The position numbers and the translations under genes are program-made. A model generated the notes under the pieces. It did not search any database and had not been told where the DNA came from. It saw only the letters and a program-made list of their open reading frames with translations. A stretch of 64,000 nt of DNA from positions 10,920,688-10,984,687 of the forward strand of contig NC_064048.1 of the NCBI RefSeq assembly GCF_932526225.1. Direction: 5' to 3'. This stretch comes from Nematostella vectensis. Taxonomy: Eukaryota; Cnidaria; Anthozoa; Actiniaria; Edwardsiidae. How positions within the stretch are numbered: the stretch's first letter is position 1; every line of letters begins with the position of its first letter. Below are positions 22,501 through 34,161 of the stretch, one piece after another.

Positions 22501-25002
22501 AACACAATGTATCGTCATCATCATCAAATGTCATCTTCTTCTTGTACTGTACCATGACAAATCATCAATTATTACAATTGTCAACACAATGTATCGTCAT
22601 CATCATCAAATGTCATCTTCTTCTTGTACTGTACCATGACAAATCATCAATTATTACAATTGTCAACACAATGTATCGTCATCATCATCATATGTCATCT
22701 TCTTCATGTACTGTACCATGACAACTCATCAATTATTACAATTGTCAACACAATGTATCGTCATCATCATCAAATGTCATCTTCTTCTTGTACTGTACCA
22801 TGACAAATCATCAATTATTACAATTGTCAACACAACGTATCGTCATCATCATCAAATGTCATCTTCTTCTTGTACTGTACCAAGACAAATCATCAATTAT
22901 TACAATTGTCAACACAACGTATCGTCATCATCATCAAATGTCATCTTCTTCTTGTACTGTACCATGACAAATCATCGATTATTACAATTGTCAACACAAT
23001 GTATCGTCATTATCATCAAATGTCATCTTCTTCTTGTACTGTACCATGAGCTCCCCGAGCTGGGTAACCACCCCTCACGTCATCGACGTAAAATAAATTC
23101 TTGTAAATAAAATTTTAAATTATTGTTATTATTCACTATTATCAATAACAACGTCATCATCTTCATCATCATTATCATCAACAACAAGGTTATCATCATT
23201 ATTATCATAATAAGCATCAATATAATCATTACAATAAGGTTAAATGTAATCTTAATTTACAGCAACAAAGCATACTGTATTACTCCTGACTGCTTTTGCT
23301 CTACGAATCACTAGCTTCAAAAGCATCTCGACAGTGCAGTGAGCTCCATCGCTAAGAAAAAAGCCACCACAGCCGTCAGGGCCTTGATCAAGCCCCCTAT
23401 GACGTCACAACTGAAGTCATCATTTAACAAAGACGTCAAACCAGATATTGTGACGTCAGCCAAAGAAGCCGCGCGTGCGCAGACGACAGTCGTGATGAAT
23501 CACTATATGTCTGATATCAACAAGCACGCGGCGATTCCTGTGTACGGCTTGGCCACTCTCAAGACGTGGATGGAACATCACGTGGCGCCTACGGCTAAAA
23601 AAGAGGCTACGCAGAAAGGTTTGTGACGCCATGTTGTTACCATAACAACCACCTACCACGTGACTAGACAGTATAACATCAAAATTGTTGCCATTTTTTA
23701 TCGTTTCTTGTTCTTCTTTTTTAAATTTTTATGCCTTTTTTCTTCTTTTTCTTTCCTTTTTCTTTATCATAACAACCACGCACCACCACCATCATCATCT
23801 TTTTCATCATCATCATCATTTTGTTCATTACAACCAGATTCTTATTAAAATGCGCAACCACCATCACCATCATCATCTTTTTTCATCATCATCATCTTTT
23901 GGCATTATTGTCACGATTTCAATCAGTACAACCAGAATCTCATTAAAATGCGCCACCACTACCATCATCATCATCATCATTTCAATAAGTACAACCAGGA
24001 TCCCATAAGCAGGTATAGTCATCTGTATTACATTAATTCCACGACGCTCTCAAGGACAAGTCTATGTTTAGATGCGCACGCTCGGGTTGTATTCACGGCG
24101 GCGTTAGATGCCTGTCACGCGCGCCTTAGTGGATTTGCAAAAAAGTAACTTACAAAAAAATAATCTGTATCTCACAACTTTTATTGTCATAAGATTATAT
24201 TCATGTCGGCTCGAGTTGTATTCATGGCGGCTTGTTGTCACTTGAGTTTGAGAATACTTTCTTGTCTTTTATTTCACAATCTTCTTATTTTGACGAAAAA
24301 GGCTTGTAGGCGAAACGAACATGCTTGTCGTCGAACTGGTTTGTCGGCCAAACCATCTGATATTGTAGGCTCTCGGACGGTCCAACTGGTCGAGCACGAG
24401 TGAGGCGAGGCCGCAGAAGGATAATATCCTGTGAATCATCACCATCAACATCTCCGTTGTCTTCATCATCAGCGTCATCGTCATCAGTACAACTTAAAAT
24501 ACCATTGAATACTTTTTTTCATTCTTTTTGCTCCGAAATTGGTATGGATTCGGTAGTCTTTTTGTTATCTCCAGGACTGACCTCAAATTTACATAATCCG
24601 TTTTATTATCATAACCATCATTTCCATCATCATCATTTTCATCACCATCGTTTTCTTCATCATCATTTTTATCACCATCGTTTTCATCATCATTTTTTAT
24701 TATTATCATTTTCCTCATGAAAAACTTCATCCTTTAAAAAATACCCGTCTTTTTTTACAGCTTTAGAAGCAGCAAACGCCACGCTCCAGTTACCACCTGA
24801 CCAGGTTAAGATCATGAAACTCTCCAAAGACGCCCGAGAGAAAGTGATGCGGGAATACAACACTAAAATCAAGAAAGTCGCGAGAGACGAGGTGGAGAAA
24901 GTCATCCAGAAACATGTGTGGAAGAACGGGAAACCCGATAATACGAAGAATTTGGCGTATGCCCGTAGACAGCAATCATCTAACTCCTGCTTGATATTGT
25001 AG
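19569..25002 (+). CDS. Unrecognised acidic, single-membrane-segment protein with C-terminal CaaX-type motif, seven exons
   Basis: I do not recognise this family. Exons 19569-19709, 20074-20224, 20663-20761, 21295-21470, 21600-21842, 23315-23618 and 24761-25002 all have GT-AG borders and consistent phases (0, 1, 1, 0, 0, 1), giving 451 residues. Residues 1-82 are an acidic helix-like region of four-residue repeats (hydrophobic-E-E/Q-x, such as VVEQAVEQAIEEAVEV), continued across the first intron. Residues 96-113 form one hydrophobic, glycine-bearing segment (LPAIIAGVVAGVSSGLIM). The remaining 330 residues are charged and probably helical. The chain ends SSNSCLIL; C-L-I-L fits a CaaX box with terminal Leu, which geranylgeranyltransferase I favours. 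This suggests membrane attachment. Exon 4 has two in-frame donors and exon 6 two in-frame acceptors. A possible late polyadenylation signal ATTAAA is at 25205-25210. Exon structure is well supported; function is unknown. Confidence 0.8.
19871..19915. repeat. Short tandem repeat of about 7 bp (ATTAGAC)
   Basis: Six or so copies of TTAGACA/TCAGACA in the first intron of the CaaX-protein gene. Confidence 0.7.
21456..21509 (+). repeat. 27-bp tandem duplication that copies a splice donor
   Basis: The 27-base word starting ACAAGAATGAAAACG and ending GTATGCAGGGTT occurs twice head to tail (21456 and 21483). It contains the end of exon 4 plus the donor GTATGC, so donors exist at 21471 and 21498. As 27 is a multiple of three, using the second would add nine residues (VCRVTRMKT) without a frame change. 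Confidence 0.9.
21978..23048. repeat. 82-bp minisatellite, about 13 units
   Basis: Units of exactly 82 bp carry CATGACAAATCATCAATTAT, ACAATTGTCAACACAATGTA and a run of CATCAT triplets. Successive copies start at 22061, 22143 and 22225. Units are almost identical, with a few substitutions such as AACGTATCG for AATGTATCG. The array fills the intron between exons 5 and 6 of the CaaX-protein gene. Confidence 0.96.
23619..24760. other. Sixth intron of the CaaX-protein gene, rich in ATC triplet runs
   Basis: Interrupted CAT/ATC microsatellite tracts occur at about 23,785-23,830, 23,855-23,905, 23,950-23,990, 24,436-24,490 and 24,605-24,720. Open frames rich in His or Ser here are products of the triplets. 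The intron ends with a strong pyrimidine tract and CAG at 24,750-24,760. Confidence 0.8.
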
Positions 25003-25874
25003 AAATGAGTTCTACTGCCTTGTTAACTTGTTTATCTACGGTTAAACAATTATCATCATCAGCCATTTTCTTGTTATTGTTTTTCTTCCTTGTAGCAATC
25101 GTTTTTAACTATCAGTAGTTTTGCTTCTTTAGGGTTCTCTGGGGCTTGCAGTTTTTCCTTTTATTCTTTTTTACCATTCTATACTTTTTTTTATTTATTC
25201 TTATATTAAAACTAGGCTTTTTAGAAAAAGGATTCATCTGATCAGGGTACTATTATGACACTATTGCGCGATCGATTGGATGTTTTAGTCCAGTCAATCT
25301 GTGGTTTCAGGTGGAACTAATTGCAATAGAATTTATATCAACACGGATTTGGAACAAGTGATATAACCTAGTTGACATAAAAGTCTCCAAAAATCCCTTT
25401 AGTGGAACAACCTGACATATCAAGAAAACGTTGTCGTTTTTGGGGGTCTGGTACCGAGGAATCTTAGTTTCTTTTCAGATTCTTTCTCCATTGACTAAAG
25501 ATGGTGATAGTAACCGTTTAAGTTATAAAGTTTACGAAGCACCTGCGGTACGGGGCAACCTTAAAAATGACAAGAATCATGCAGTTTTTCCAAATAAGGA
25601 ACATATTAGTTTCCTTATATGAAAGTGGTCGCGTTTGGCAAAAGCGATATGAATATTTTCCATGAGTCGGAGCAAAACCACAGGGTACCCGCGTCGCTAT
25701 AACGGACAAAAATCTATAAAAAAAATTTCATCGATTGACTGGACTATTTATGTTTTGTCATCTCTCGTTACCAGGCTATCAGGAGCGCAAAAATATCAAA
25801 AGTCAAACTCCCGATTCGCATGAGATTCTTGAAGAAAGAGAAAGTATTAAAAAAAAGTTGCATCACAGGAATTT
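25003..25874. other. 3' flank of the CaaX-protein gene; possible short inverted-repeat element
   Basis: No gene seen. The 14-base word TAGTCCAGTCAATC (25287-25300) has its reverse complement GATTGACTGGACTA at about 25,734-25,747, which could mark the ends of a 460-bp non-autonomous element, but no clear target duplication is present. Confidence 0.35.
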
Positions 25875-26639
25875 ACTGCGAAATGGCTTCCTGTCGTGAC
25901 ATACCTTACAAAGAGAGAAAAGGGATGAAACTCTTTTTACCTGCGCTAGAAAACACGCCAGAAAAATTCCTTTTTTTGAAATTTATCGGCCCAAAATTCG
26001 TACAAAACTAGAAGAAAGGTGGCTCTTTTACTTGATCATGTCAAGAATCAAAGAAACACGTTCTAAACCCCACAATACAGCATCTCGCAAATCCTTGATT
26101 TTCTGCCGCTATTCTGCCGTTTCATGCGAAGCACATGCGGACGGAAGTAGATGCATCAATGAAATTTTACTTCCGTTTGCATACTAATAAGCGAATCGCG
26201 CCAGCCCATGCTTGCTTCTCTCGCCTACGATGTTTGATTGAGACAACTCTTGAAATAAAAACATGTAAGTTTGTACACTTCTCTTTGTTTCTACTAGTCT
26301 TTTTTATTAAATTTGTTTGTCGAAAAATATTTTATTCCTGTTTTAAACCTTTTTTAAAACATATTCTATGCGGTACTTTTAAGAAATGTTTCCGAATTTG
26401 TGTTTAGGAATGAACATTCGTAACAGATTGAAAGAGAGCCGAAGCCATATTTGAAGATTTAGTGGCTCTGTTGCCGCCGTTGAGTTTTTCAAAAGGTGAC
26501 GTCACGCTTTGAAATTACTTCCGGTAATTTCACTTCCGTCCGCATGTGCTCAACACGCTAGCGGCAGAAAAATTAGCCAGAGTTTCATCCCTTTTCTCTT
26601 TTTGTAAGGTATGTCGTGACAAGGAAGCCATTTCGCAGT
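25875..26639. mobile_element. Inverted-repeat (foldback-type) element, 765 bp
   Basis: The left end starts ACTGCGAAATGGCTTCC and the right end finishes GGAAGCCATTTCGCAGT; the complementarity extends about 60 bases with few mismatches (through the words GTCGTGACATACCTTACAAA and AAGGGATGAAACTCT). A second pair of complementary segments lies inside (26,100-26,160 with 26,515-26,570, sharing GCACATGCGGACGGAAGT). No transposase frame is present. I could not identify a target-site duplication. Confidence 0.7.
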
Positions 26640-27968
26640 CGAGACGACAGCCGTTAGACCGCTAACCAATGAGACAAGCGCCAGACAGCGCCAGGCAGAC
26701 AAGCGGCACATACGCAGTAAAACAACAACGGAACGCGGTTCGGAACTTTATTTAAACCGTAGAAAGGCTCCGAAAAAAACTAAAACTGCTCAGACTGTGG
26801 AGGTGAGCTCTCTGTGGGAAAAGGTTCGGAACTCGCCGCCGTTCGTGTGATAAGTTCGTAACAGAGCTTATACTATAGACATAATTAGTTGATGTCTGCG
26901 TGGTCGGACGTGTTCTACAGAGCTCCGTCAATTTCTACCAAAGACTATTGAAATCAAGTGAAAACACTACGAGAAATCATATTTTATTAAGCGGGAGGAC
27001 ATCGTTTTTTGGACCAAGTCGTGGCTACGACTAACGTAACTGATTTAGAAAGCATTTTATACACGATTTTGCAGAGACTGTAGAGACCAGAGCCTCAGAC
27101 GACATTTTCTACAGCTATATTGGAACTCCTGGTAAACCACAACCATTCTTGCTCTTGATGCTCTTATTTATTTATACTCCTAGTCGTTACTGTGCTTTTA
27201 CGTGCGCTCATAATTGATTGCTTTACCTAAGTTTGTCAGTTTCTTTTAATACCCGTCTATTTAATTTTCCCGCCAAATACTTCTTGACTTGTTTGTACGC
27301 TCTGGTGATCAACAAAGCTTTGTGAGCTGCCTAGGCAGCCTGTTTGATAAAGTCTATGCTTGTGAGGCTACACTCTTTTGATTGATTCTTTCTCGTTGCC
27401 ATTTTCTGATTGATTTTCTGTGTAATTTTATTTTCATTTTATTTTTACTAAACTTAATTAATTCACCGCCCTAGCAATATTTGCATATTTGATTGCGTTC
27501 CTACCGCATTGTTCTTTTTGAAAGTCAGCAATCCAACAATCCAAGCAAGCCAACAATCCTCAAATGTGAGGGGCAGGCTGTAATTGGTAAAAGTAAAGTG
27601 CGTCACACTCACTGTGTTTTCACCGTACAAAGTATAGGTCTTGTACATTTACAAATTACTTATTTGTACTTTATGTTATTCATCTGCGCGCTAATTGCTG
27701 AAAATTGCAAAAGTACGTACATAAGTACAAAATAAAGTTAAACTAAATGTATAAAAGTTTACAAACGTTAAATGGATAAAAAACAACTAATTGAACTAAA
27801 GTAAATGAACCAGTTTGACAGACTTTATAAAATCTTATTTATATTTTAGTTTTTAATAAGTAATAACAAAGTATATAATAAGAAAGTAATTTTAGTCAAA
27901 ACTTCTTATTTTCTTGAAACACCCAATTTCCATCATCAAGTACAAATATTTTTTCTTTCTGGTTTCTG
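26640..27968. other. Spacer and possible 5' part of the LINE
   Basis: No gene is supported. The part nearest 27,969 is AT-rich. CR1/L2 copies often have a 5' untranslated part, so some of this may belong to the element, but no boundary can be seen. Confidence 0.3.
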
Positions 27969-30900
27969 GTGCGCACAATGAGGAGCAGCCTTGCACTTGT
28001 TTTCTATGTTTTACTTATGCTGGTGCTGGCGTCTTCGAAAGCGCCTGTTTCCTCCGAGGTTCGATGGATAGGACATTGCTCCACTCGACCGATTTTCTGT
28101 TCAAGAGTACGAATCAGACGACAGAAATGCCCTTGCATGTATTATAGCAACAGGAGTGCCACCTTTCACCTCCCTCTTGAAGGTGACCTAGTTTTCAAAC
28201 TGAACCCTGGACCTGAGAACAGCCCCATTCCAACAGTTGTTTCATCTAACTCTAAAGTTCGTAGTTCTACATGGACTCGGACACGAAACGCTCGTAATCT
28301 TATTGATACTCAACAGTCGCAGCTAGAAATGAACAACCCTCAGCACCTTCATCGAACATATAACTTTTCGATGATGAACAATGTAAGGCAACCCATCCCT
28401 GTTCTTGTCAATAACTATCCAGCAAATGATAAACTGGTGGAGTCTCAATCTAAACGAAAATCGGTGAGATCAAGTAATTTAATCCCGATCCCTATTGTCA
28501 ATACCAACAAAGATAATATAAACAAAAAGATCAGACTGCGTCTGTCTCACCTTGATGATGTTAGATCAGCAAATAATAAAGCTCCAACTATAAAAGACTT
28601 TACGGTGGACAATGCCATAGATATATTGGCAATCACGGAGACGTGGTTTAAGAATGGTGATTACAATTCTGCCGAAATGGGTACCCTTTGTCCTACAGGA
28701 TACCGTTTTCTTCACAGCCCAAGGCTAAATGCAAGAGGTGGTGGTGTTGCACTGCTCTTTAAAGATCGTCTTGAAATCAACAGCCGGATTTGTGAACATT
28801 TCAACACGTTCGAGTTCATGGATGTGCGGCTTCGTGATTCTGTCCAGCTCAGGATTTTTGTTATCTACAGACCACCTGAATCCACATACACATTGTTTTT
28901 TTGATGAGTTCTCGATTACTGGTGCAGGTTCTCGCTGAGTCTAATGGTCAGCTGTTGTTCATTGGTGATTTCAATCTCCACATGGATGATGCTAATGACA
29001 GATAGGCTAAAAAGTTTTCCAACACATTAGATGCATTCGACCTAAAGCAGCACGCCAAAGGCATAACGCATAAAGATGGCCACACCCTAGACCTTGTAAT
29101 AACTAGGTCTGATGATGACATCATCAAAGGGATTTCTGTCCGGAACCCGATGATTTCTGACCACCATGCCATACACTGTGAACTTGACCTTTGCAAACCA
29201 CAGTTTGCGAAGAAAGTTGTGAATTTCAGAAAGCTTCGATCGGTTGACATAGACCAACTTTCTGAAGACCTTCTCAACTCTGAACTTTTTCAAAACCAAC
29301 AAGTGAATATTAATAACCTGGTTATAAAGTATGACAACACCCTTAAGGCACTGTTAGACAAGCATGCTCCACTAAAGGCGAAACTTGTTACCATCCGCCC
29401 AAAAGCTGCCTGGTATACACCCGAGGTCTCTAAGGAAAAGAGAAAGAGACGGCGCTTAGAGAGGAAATGGGTTTCCACTGGTCTCCCAACTGACCGTGCT
29501 AATTATGCTTACCAGTGTGGGGTAGTCTACAATCTTATTGATTCACTAAAGACCTCATACTACACATCGATCATACAGGAGCATTCTTTGGATCAAAAGG
29601 TTCTTTTCAAAACCATTAACAAACTTCTTGAGAAGAAGTCAGTTCAATATTACCCAGTTGCCTTCTGTAGTGAGGTATTAGCCAACAACTTTGCTGGTTT
29701 CTTAAATGAAAAAATATCTAAAATCCATCTAGATCTAATGGAACAGCAAACCATGGTTGGCCCCAACCCTTATTGTGACCATACGTGTACAGTAGAAATG
29801 AGTGAATTTGATGTAATTTCGGAAGATGATGTTAAAATCTTAGCTCACAAGCCTATATCGAAGTCTTGTAATCTTGATCCTTTGCCGGCCTCCCTCTTAA
29901 AGGGATGCTTTAGTACACTCCTTCCTAAAATAACCAGGATTGTTAATGCCTCGCTTTCATCAGGTGTAATGCCTGATCCAATGAAAGTTGCTGAACTTCA
30001 CCCTTCATTGAAAAAGCACAATGCCAATCACCTACTTTACCCTAACTTTCGTCCAGTCTCTAACCTACCGATGGTTTTTAAGGTGATCGAAAAAGCTGTT
30101 GCTGAACAATTGACAAAGCATATAGTTAGCAATAATTTGGATGTTTCCCTCCAATCTTCTTATAAGAAATTCCATTCCACGGAGACAGCTCTTATTAAGG
30201 TGCTGAATGACATCTTATGTGCCATTGATGGTGGAAACTCGGTATTGATGCTACTGCTTGACCTGTCGGCGGCATTTGATACCGTTGATCATTCCATTCT
30301 TCTTTCACGTCTCTCATTGAGTTATGGCCTGACTGGCAATGTTCTCGCTTGGTTCCGCTGATACCTTACATCCCGCAAACTGTATGTACGGGTTGAGGAC
30401 TGCAAGTCATCTTTGCGTAGCCTGGAACGAGGTGTTCCTCAGGGCTCTGTCCTAGGCCCGCTACTCTATCTTGCCTATACTTCGCCCATTGCTCAGATAA
30501 TAGCACGACATGGCATTCTATACCACCTTTATGCGGATGATTCACAACTTTACGTTTCTTTTCGAGGTAATTCACACGATGAACCTTTGATGGCTAAAAC
30601 TAAAGTTGAATGTTGTGTTCATGAGATCAATGCCTGGATGGTGCATAATGGGCTAAAACTAAATCATGATAAATCAGAACTTATTCTTTTTTCCTCCAAG
30701 TTCTGTCCTGCCCCAAGTCTTGATCATGTAAAGGTGGTTGATGAAATCATCAAACCTGCCTCCGCTGCGTGGAATCTGGGAGTAATTCTTGATAAGTATC
30801 TTTCTTTTGAAGATCACCTCAAAACGGTATGTAAATCTGCAAGATTCCACCTCATAAATATTGGCAAAATTAGGAAGTACCTTGACAAGAATTCCACAGA

Positions 30901-31386
30901 AATACATATACATGCCTTTATCACTTCAAAACTAGACTATTGCAATTCCCTCCTTTATGGATTACCTGACTACCAAATTCATAAATTACAACTTATTCAA
31001 AACACAGCTGCTCGTATTATCAGCTTAACAAAAAAGACTGAGCCTGTAACACCTATCCTGCAAGATCTCCACTGGTTACCAGTAAAGTACTAAGATAATT
31101 TTTAAAATTTTACTGACCGTTTTTAAATCTCTCAATGAAATGGCTCCACTATATAATTAAAGATCTATGCAAGTATAAAACTCATTCCCGGTCACTACGG
31201 TCTGCTTCTCAACAATACCTTCAGGTCAAACGGGGCAATTTGAAAACTTATGGTGACCGCGCCTTTTCGATTGCGGCTCCTAAACTATGGAAGAAGTTGC
31301 CATTTCACTTAAGGACAATACAAAATCTTAATACTTTCAAGCAATGCCTTAAGACTCACCTTTTTAAAGAAGCATTTAATTTATAA
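27969..31386 (+). pseudogene. Degraded CR1/L2-like LINE: endonuclease and reverse transcriptase
   Basis: The reading frame opens with a hydrophobic leader, then an LNPGP motif typical of the N-terminus of such elements. An apurinic-type endonuclease follows (AITETWF, GGGVALLF, IVIYRPP-like IYRPPES, then GDFNLHMDD and ISDHHAI). The reverse transcriptase spans about 30,000-30,700 (FRPVSNLPMVFKVIEK, LLDLSAAFDTVDHSILL, GVPQGSVLGPLLY and the catalytic LYADDSQLY). The C-terminal tail (LKTYGDRAFSIAAPKLWKKL, then HLFKEAFNL) is intact. The frame is broken by a shift near 28,900, stops at about 29,002 and 30,359, and a shift near 31,090, so the copy is dead. It is one of the common non-LTR elements of marine invertebrates. 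Confidence 0.93.
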
Positions 31387-31429
31387 TTAGTTTAAAATTC
31401 ATTTTTTTTAATATCACTGTTAATTATAC

Positions 31430-31487
<58 letters not shown>

Positions 31488-31644
31488 AATTATAATACAG
31501 ATTTTTATAAATGTAACATTTCTTATTAGACACAATGTATTGCCAGGGTGATTTTTAATTTTTAATTGTGTAATGTTTATTTAATTGATATATAATTGTA
31601 AAGCGCCTAGAGCAATTATTGATGAGGCGCTATATAAATGCTGA

Positions 31645-31720
<76 letters not shown>
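31387..31720 (+). mobile_element. LINE 3' UTR and microsatellite tail
   Basis: Contains a (TA)n run at about 31,431-31,484, then the GCGCCTAGAGC and GGCGCTATATAAATG words common at the 3' ends of invertebrate CR1/L2 elements, and a (ATT)n tail at about 31,648-31,720. The tail marks the 3' end of the insertion. Confidence 0.8.
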
Positions 31721-32690
31721 GTTCCCAGTTCTCTCACAACCAAGGGCAACCTGGGTACCCCTTGTCTTCGTCATCTAGACGCCATATTGAAAATTACCCA
31801 GAACACCCTGGGGACGAGGTAGGGACATCACCAACGTACGCCATGTGAGGGAAGCACTAGTTTTGCGACGTTTTACAGGTAAATTAACAACTATGGGATA
31901 GCTGTTTCTCGTGTTGTATAGTTTTATTTGCATACTCTACGCTTGTGTTTTTTTCTCGTATGTTTGGTGCAATAAATTCTCGTTTCGATAGAGCAACAAC
32001 TGCCTTTGATGAAAGGTCGTATTGGACCGCTCTGAAGGAATTTATAACTTATAACTTAGGAATTTATAACTTATCGGGAAGAAAGTGTACCTCACAACTT
32101 AGTAATCTGGTAGTCTTAGTTGTTAATAAGCAAGCAAGATTTGCCAAGTCTTTTCAATTTTGGTGGAATATTGTTCTCAACACTAGCAGCCAAGCAAATA
32201 GAGAAGAATCAACGAAGCAGAAATCAGTAGAAAAGTTATATATAAGTTAACTTATTACTTTACTTAGAATGCGAATTTCTTAGCATTTTCTCGCAGTAAT
32301 ATTTTGCTACATTTATCTGCTTGAAAGCCACTCTTAATGAACTATACCCAACAGCTGATTTTACCAAGTGTTAATCTAAGTCTTTTTTGCATTTTTCTTG
32401 CCTTTGTTTTGAACAAAAGAAGCAATCATTCGTGACACTTGCATGCGTTCAAACTAATAGATATTCTATAAATGCATTAATGTATTTTGCAAGTCTAATA
32501 TCTGCAATAATGCATTGCAGCACATGCAGGAATGACCTTTTTAACATGTTGAATCTGAAGCCAATGAGGGCACGAGAAATATGAAACATGAATGCAACCA
32601 GCAAGGCGAAGAAAGTTTTTAAATGCAAATCATCATAGCCCATCAGAATCCTTCTAGCTATAACAATTGTGTTATTCAAAACTGTGGTAT
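31721..32690. other. Intergenic spacer
   Basis: No recognised coding region; short open frames lack splice support and homology that I can name. Confidence 0.4.
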
Positions 32691-32859
32691 TCTAATTGGC
32701 TGTGTTTTTAAAATGTTGTATTGGTGGCCAATGGCTCATCCACACTAAACATCCCAAAAGACAAGCAGGTCTAGAGCACGCTAACCACGCCAGCATTGCG
32801 GGTCAAAAGTTTTACTTTGATATTGGGTGCAACACTTTATGTAAATTAACTACAGGATT

Positions 32860-33105
32860 ATCCTGTCCTCTGATTGGCAGTATTTTTTGTGTTTTATATC
32901 CAGGAAAGCATAAAGAGCATTTCCCCTGACTCCTAATTGGGTATACCTTCTGTGGCATGGTAGAAATTAATTTATCCACTTGGTTTGGGCATTCTTATTT
33001 TACATCCAGGAAAGTATAAAAACAGCTTTTCTGTCCTCTGATTGGTTTTATTTTCTGGGCATTATTGAAATTAATTTATCCAATTAGTTCTTTCACTTTT
33101 GGTAT
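32860..33105 (+). promoter_or_regulatory. Diverged tandem duplication carrying reversed CCAAT and TATA boxes
   Basis: Two copies about 130 bases apart share the words ATCCAGGAAAG(C/T)ATAAA, TCCTCTGATTGG and GAAATTAATTTATCCA. The copies hold ATTGG (reversed CCAAT) boxes, and the second has TATAAA at 33015-33020. This is a candidate promoter for the NLR gene: an acceptor-like CTGCAG at 33,169-33,174, a donor-like AAG|GTAGGG at 33,351 and the acceptor at 34,150 would make one or two untranslated leader exons. All of this is inference. Confidence 0.35.
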
Positions 33106-34161
33106 GCACTCTTTAAAATTATAAGTATCAAAGATTCTTTAGCTGATATGTATATCCTTGAATTTATCTGCAGGAATGACAAAAACATCAAGATCATGGG
33201 CACAACATGGTGTCAGACAATCATGACCTTGTCCTGATTTTCATGGCTTCACATTGCCCCTGGTGTGCAAAACCAACAAGAAACTTCAAGCATTTCCATC
33301 TGCCACCACTTGCTGCTATAAGATCATCATAGGAAGGCTTTGCCATCCAAGGTAGGGGCAAAACCAAGCGTAAATCATTATTATCTGCTTAGATATGGTT
33401 TTGGTATTTGGGAGCTGATGGATTTGTGCAAGGGCTGGTTGTCCCAATAAGCAACTTGCACTGAGAGTTTACATTATTTTTTTGAGTGTCAAACTCTGTC
33501 AAAATTAACACAAAAATGACTGTGGCCCTCACTTCTTTCAATTAAATTCAGCCCGTTCTCAGTACTTTAAAGAAACTTTCTGCTTGATTCTTCACCGCTG
33601 TATATGTTGCTTATTTGTTGTTGTTATTGCCATGAAAAGCCGGAGAGTGTGTGAGTTTGCAATCCAAAATGTCACTTGATTTTCGTAGTCCAAGTCACCT
33701 ATTCAAAAGCCTGGATGATGGACAAAATGTACAAGAAGCTGTGCTTTAGCTCTAATGACAGCTCTATGGTGAAAATGGGGAATGTACTGAGAGCAAGAAT
33801 CTAAGAAAAAAAATTTTTTTTTCCTGTTTTTAAAGAAATGTGTATCTAGGTTTGGCACCTTCACAATTTTGTAAACAAGTCAAGTAAAAAGTTTGTTTGG
33901 TTTCCAGTCCAGTTGATTTTCTTAAGAATCCCTTCATTTGCTCTAAGTAAAAGAATAACCAAATGCTGTACATAAGCTCCAAAAGTATAGGCCAATTATT
34001 TAAGACATATTACTTTAGCCATCATGTGCATACATATAGATACTTATAGTCACCTTTACCTGTTATACCTGGTCTTACATGTTACAGTAGATGGTCACAC
34101 TAGTATGGCGTAGTCATCTCCTCACCATTATTTCAATTTTCTTCTTGCAGCCTTTGTTTGG

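Noticed and set aside
23685-24720. Histidine- and serine-rich open frames in the sixth intron of the unknown gene.
   Set aside because: Translations of CAT/ATC triplet microsatellites.
25820-26407. Two short plus-strand open frames.
   Set aside because: They lie within the foldback element and have no transposase motifs.
26636-26690. Stretch resembling a tRNA-like sequence (GGTTAGCGGTCTAACGGC on the minus strand).
   Set aside because: No complete cloverleaf, no intact A and B boxes at the right spacing; could be a SINE relic but I cannot support it.
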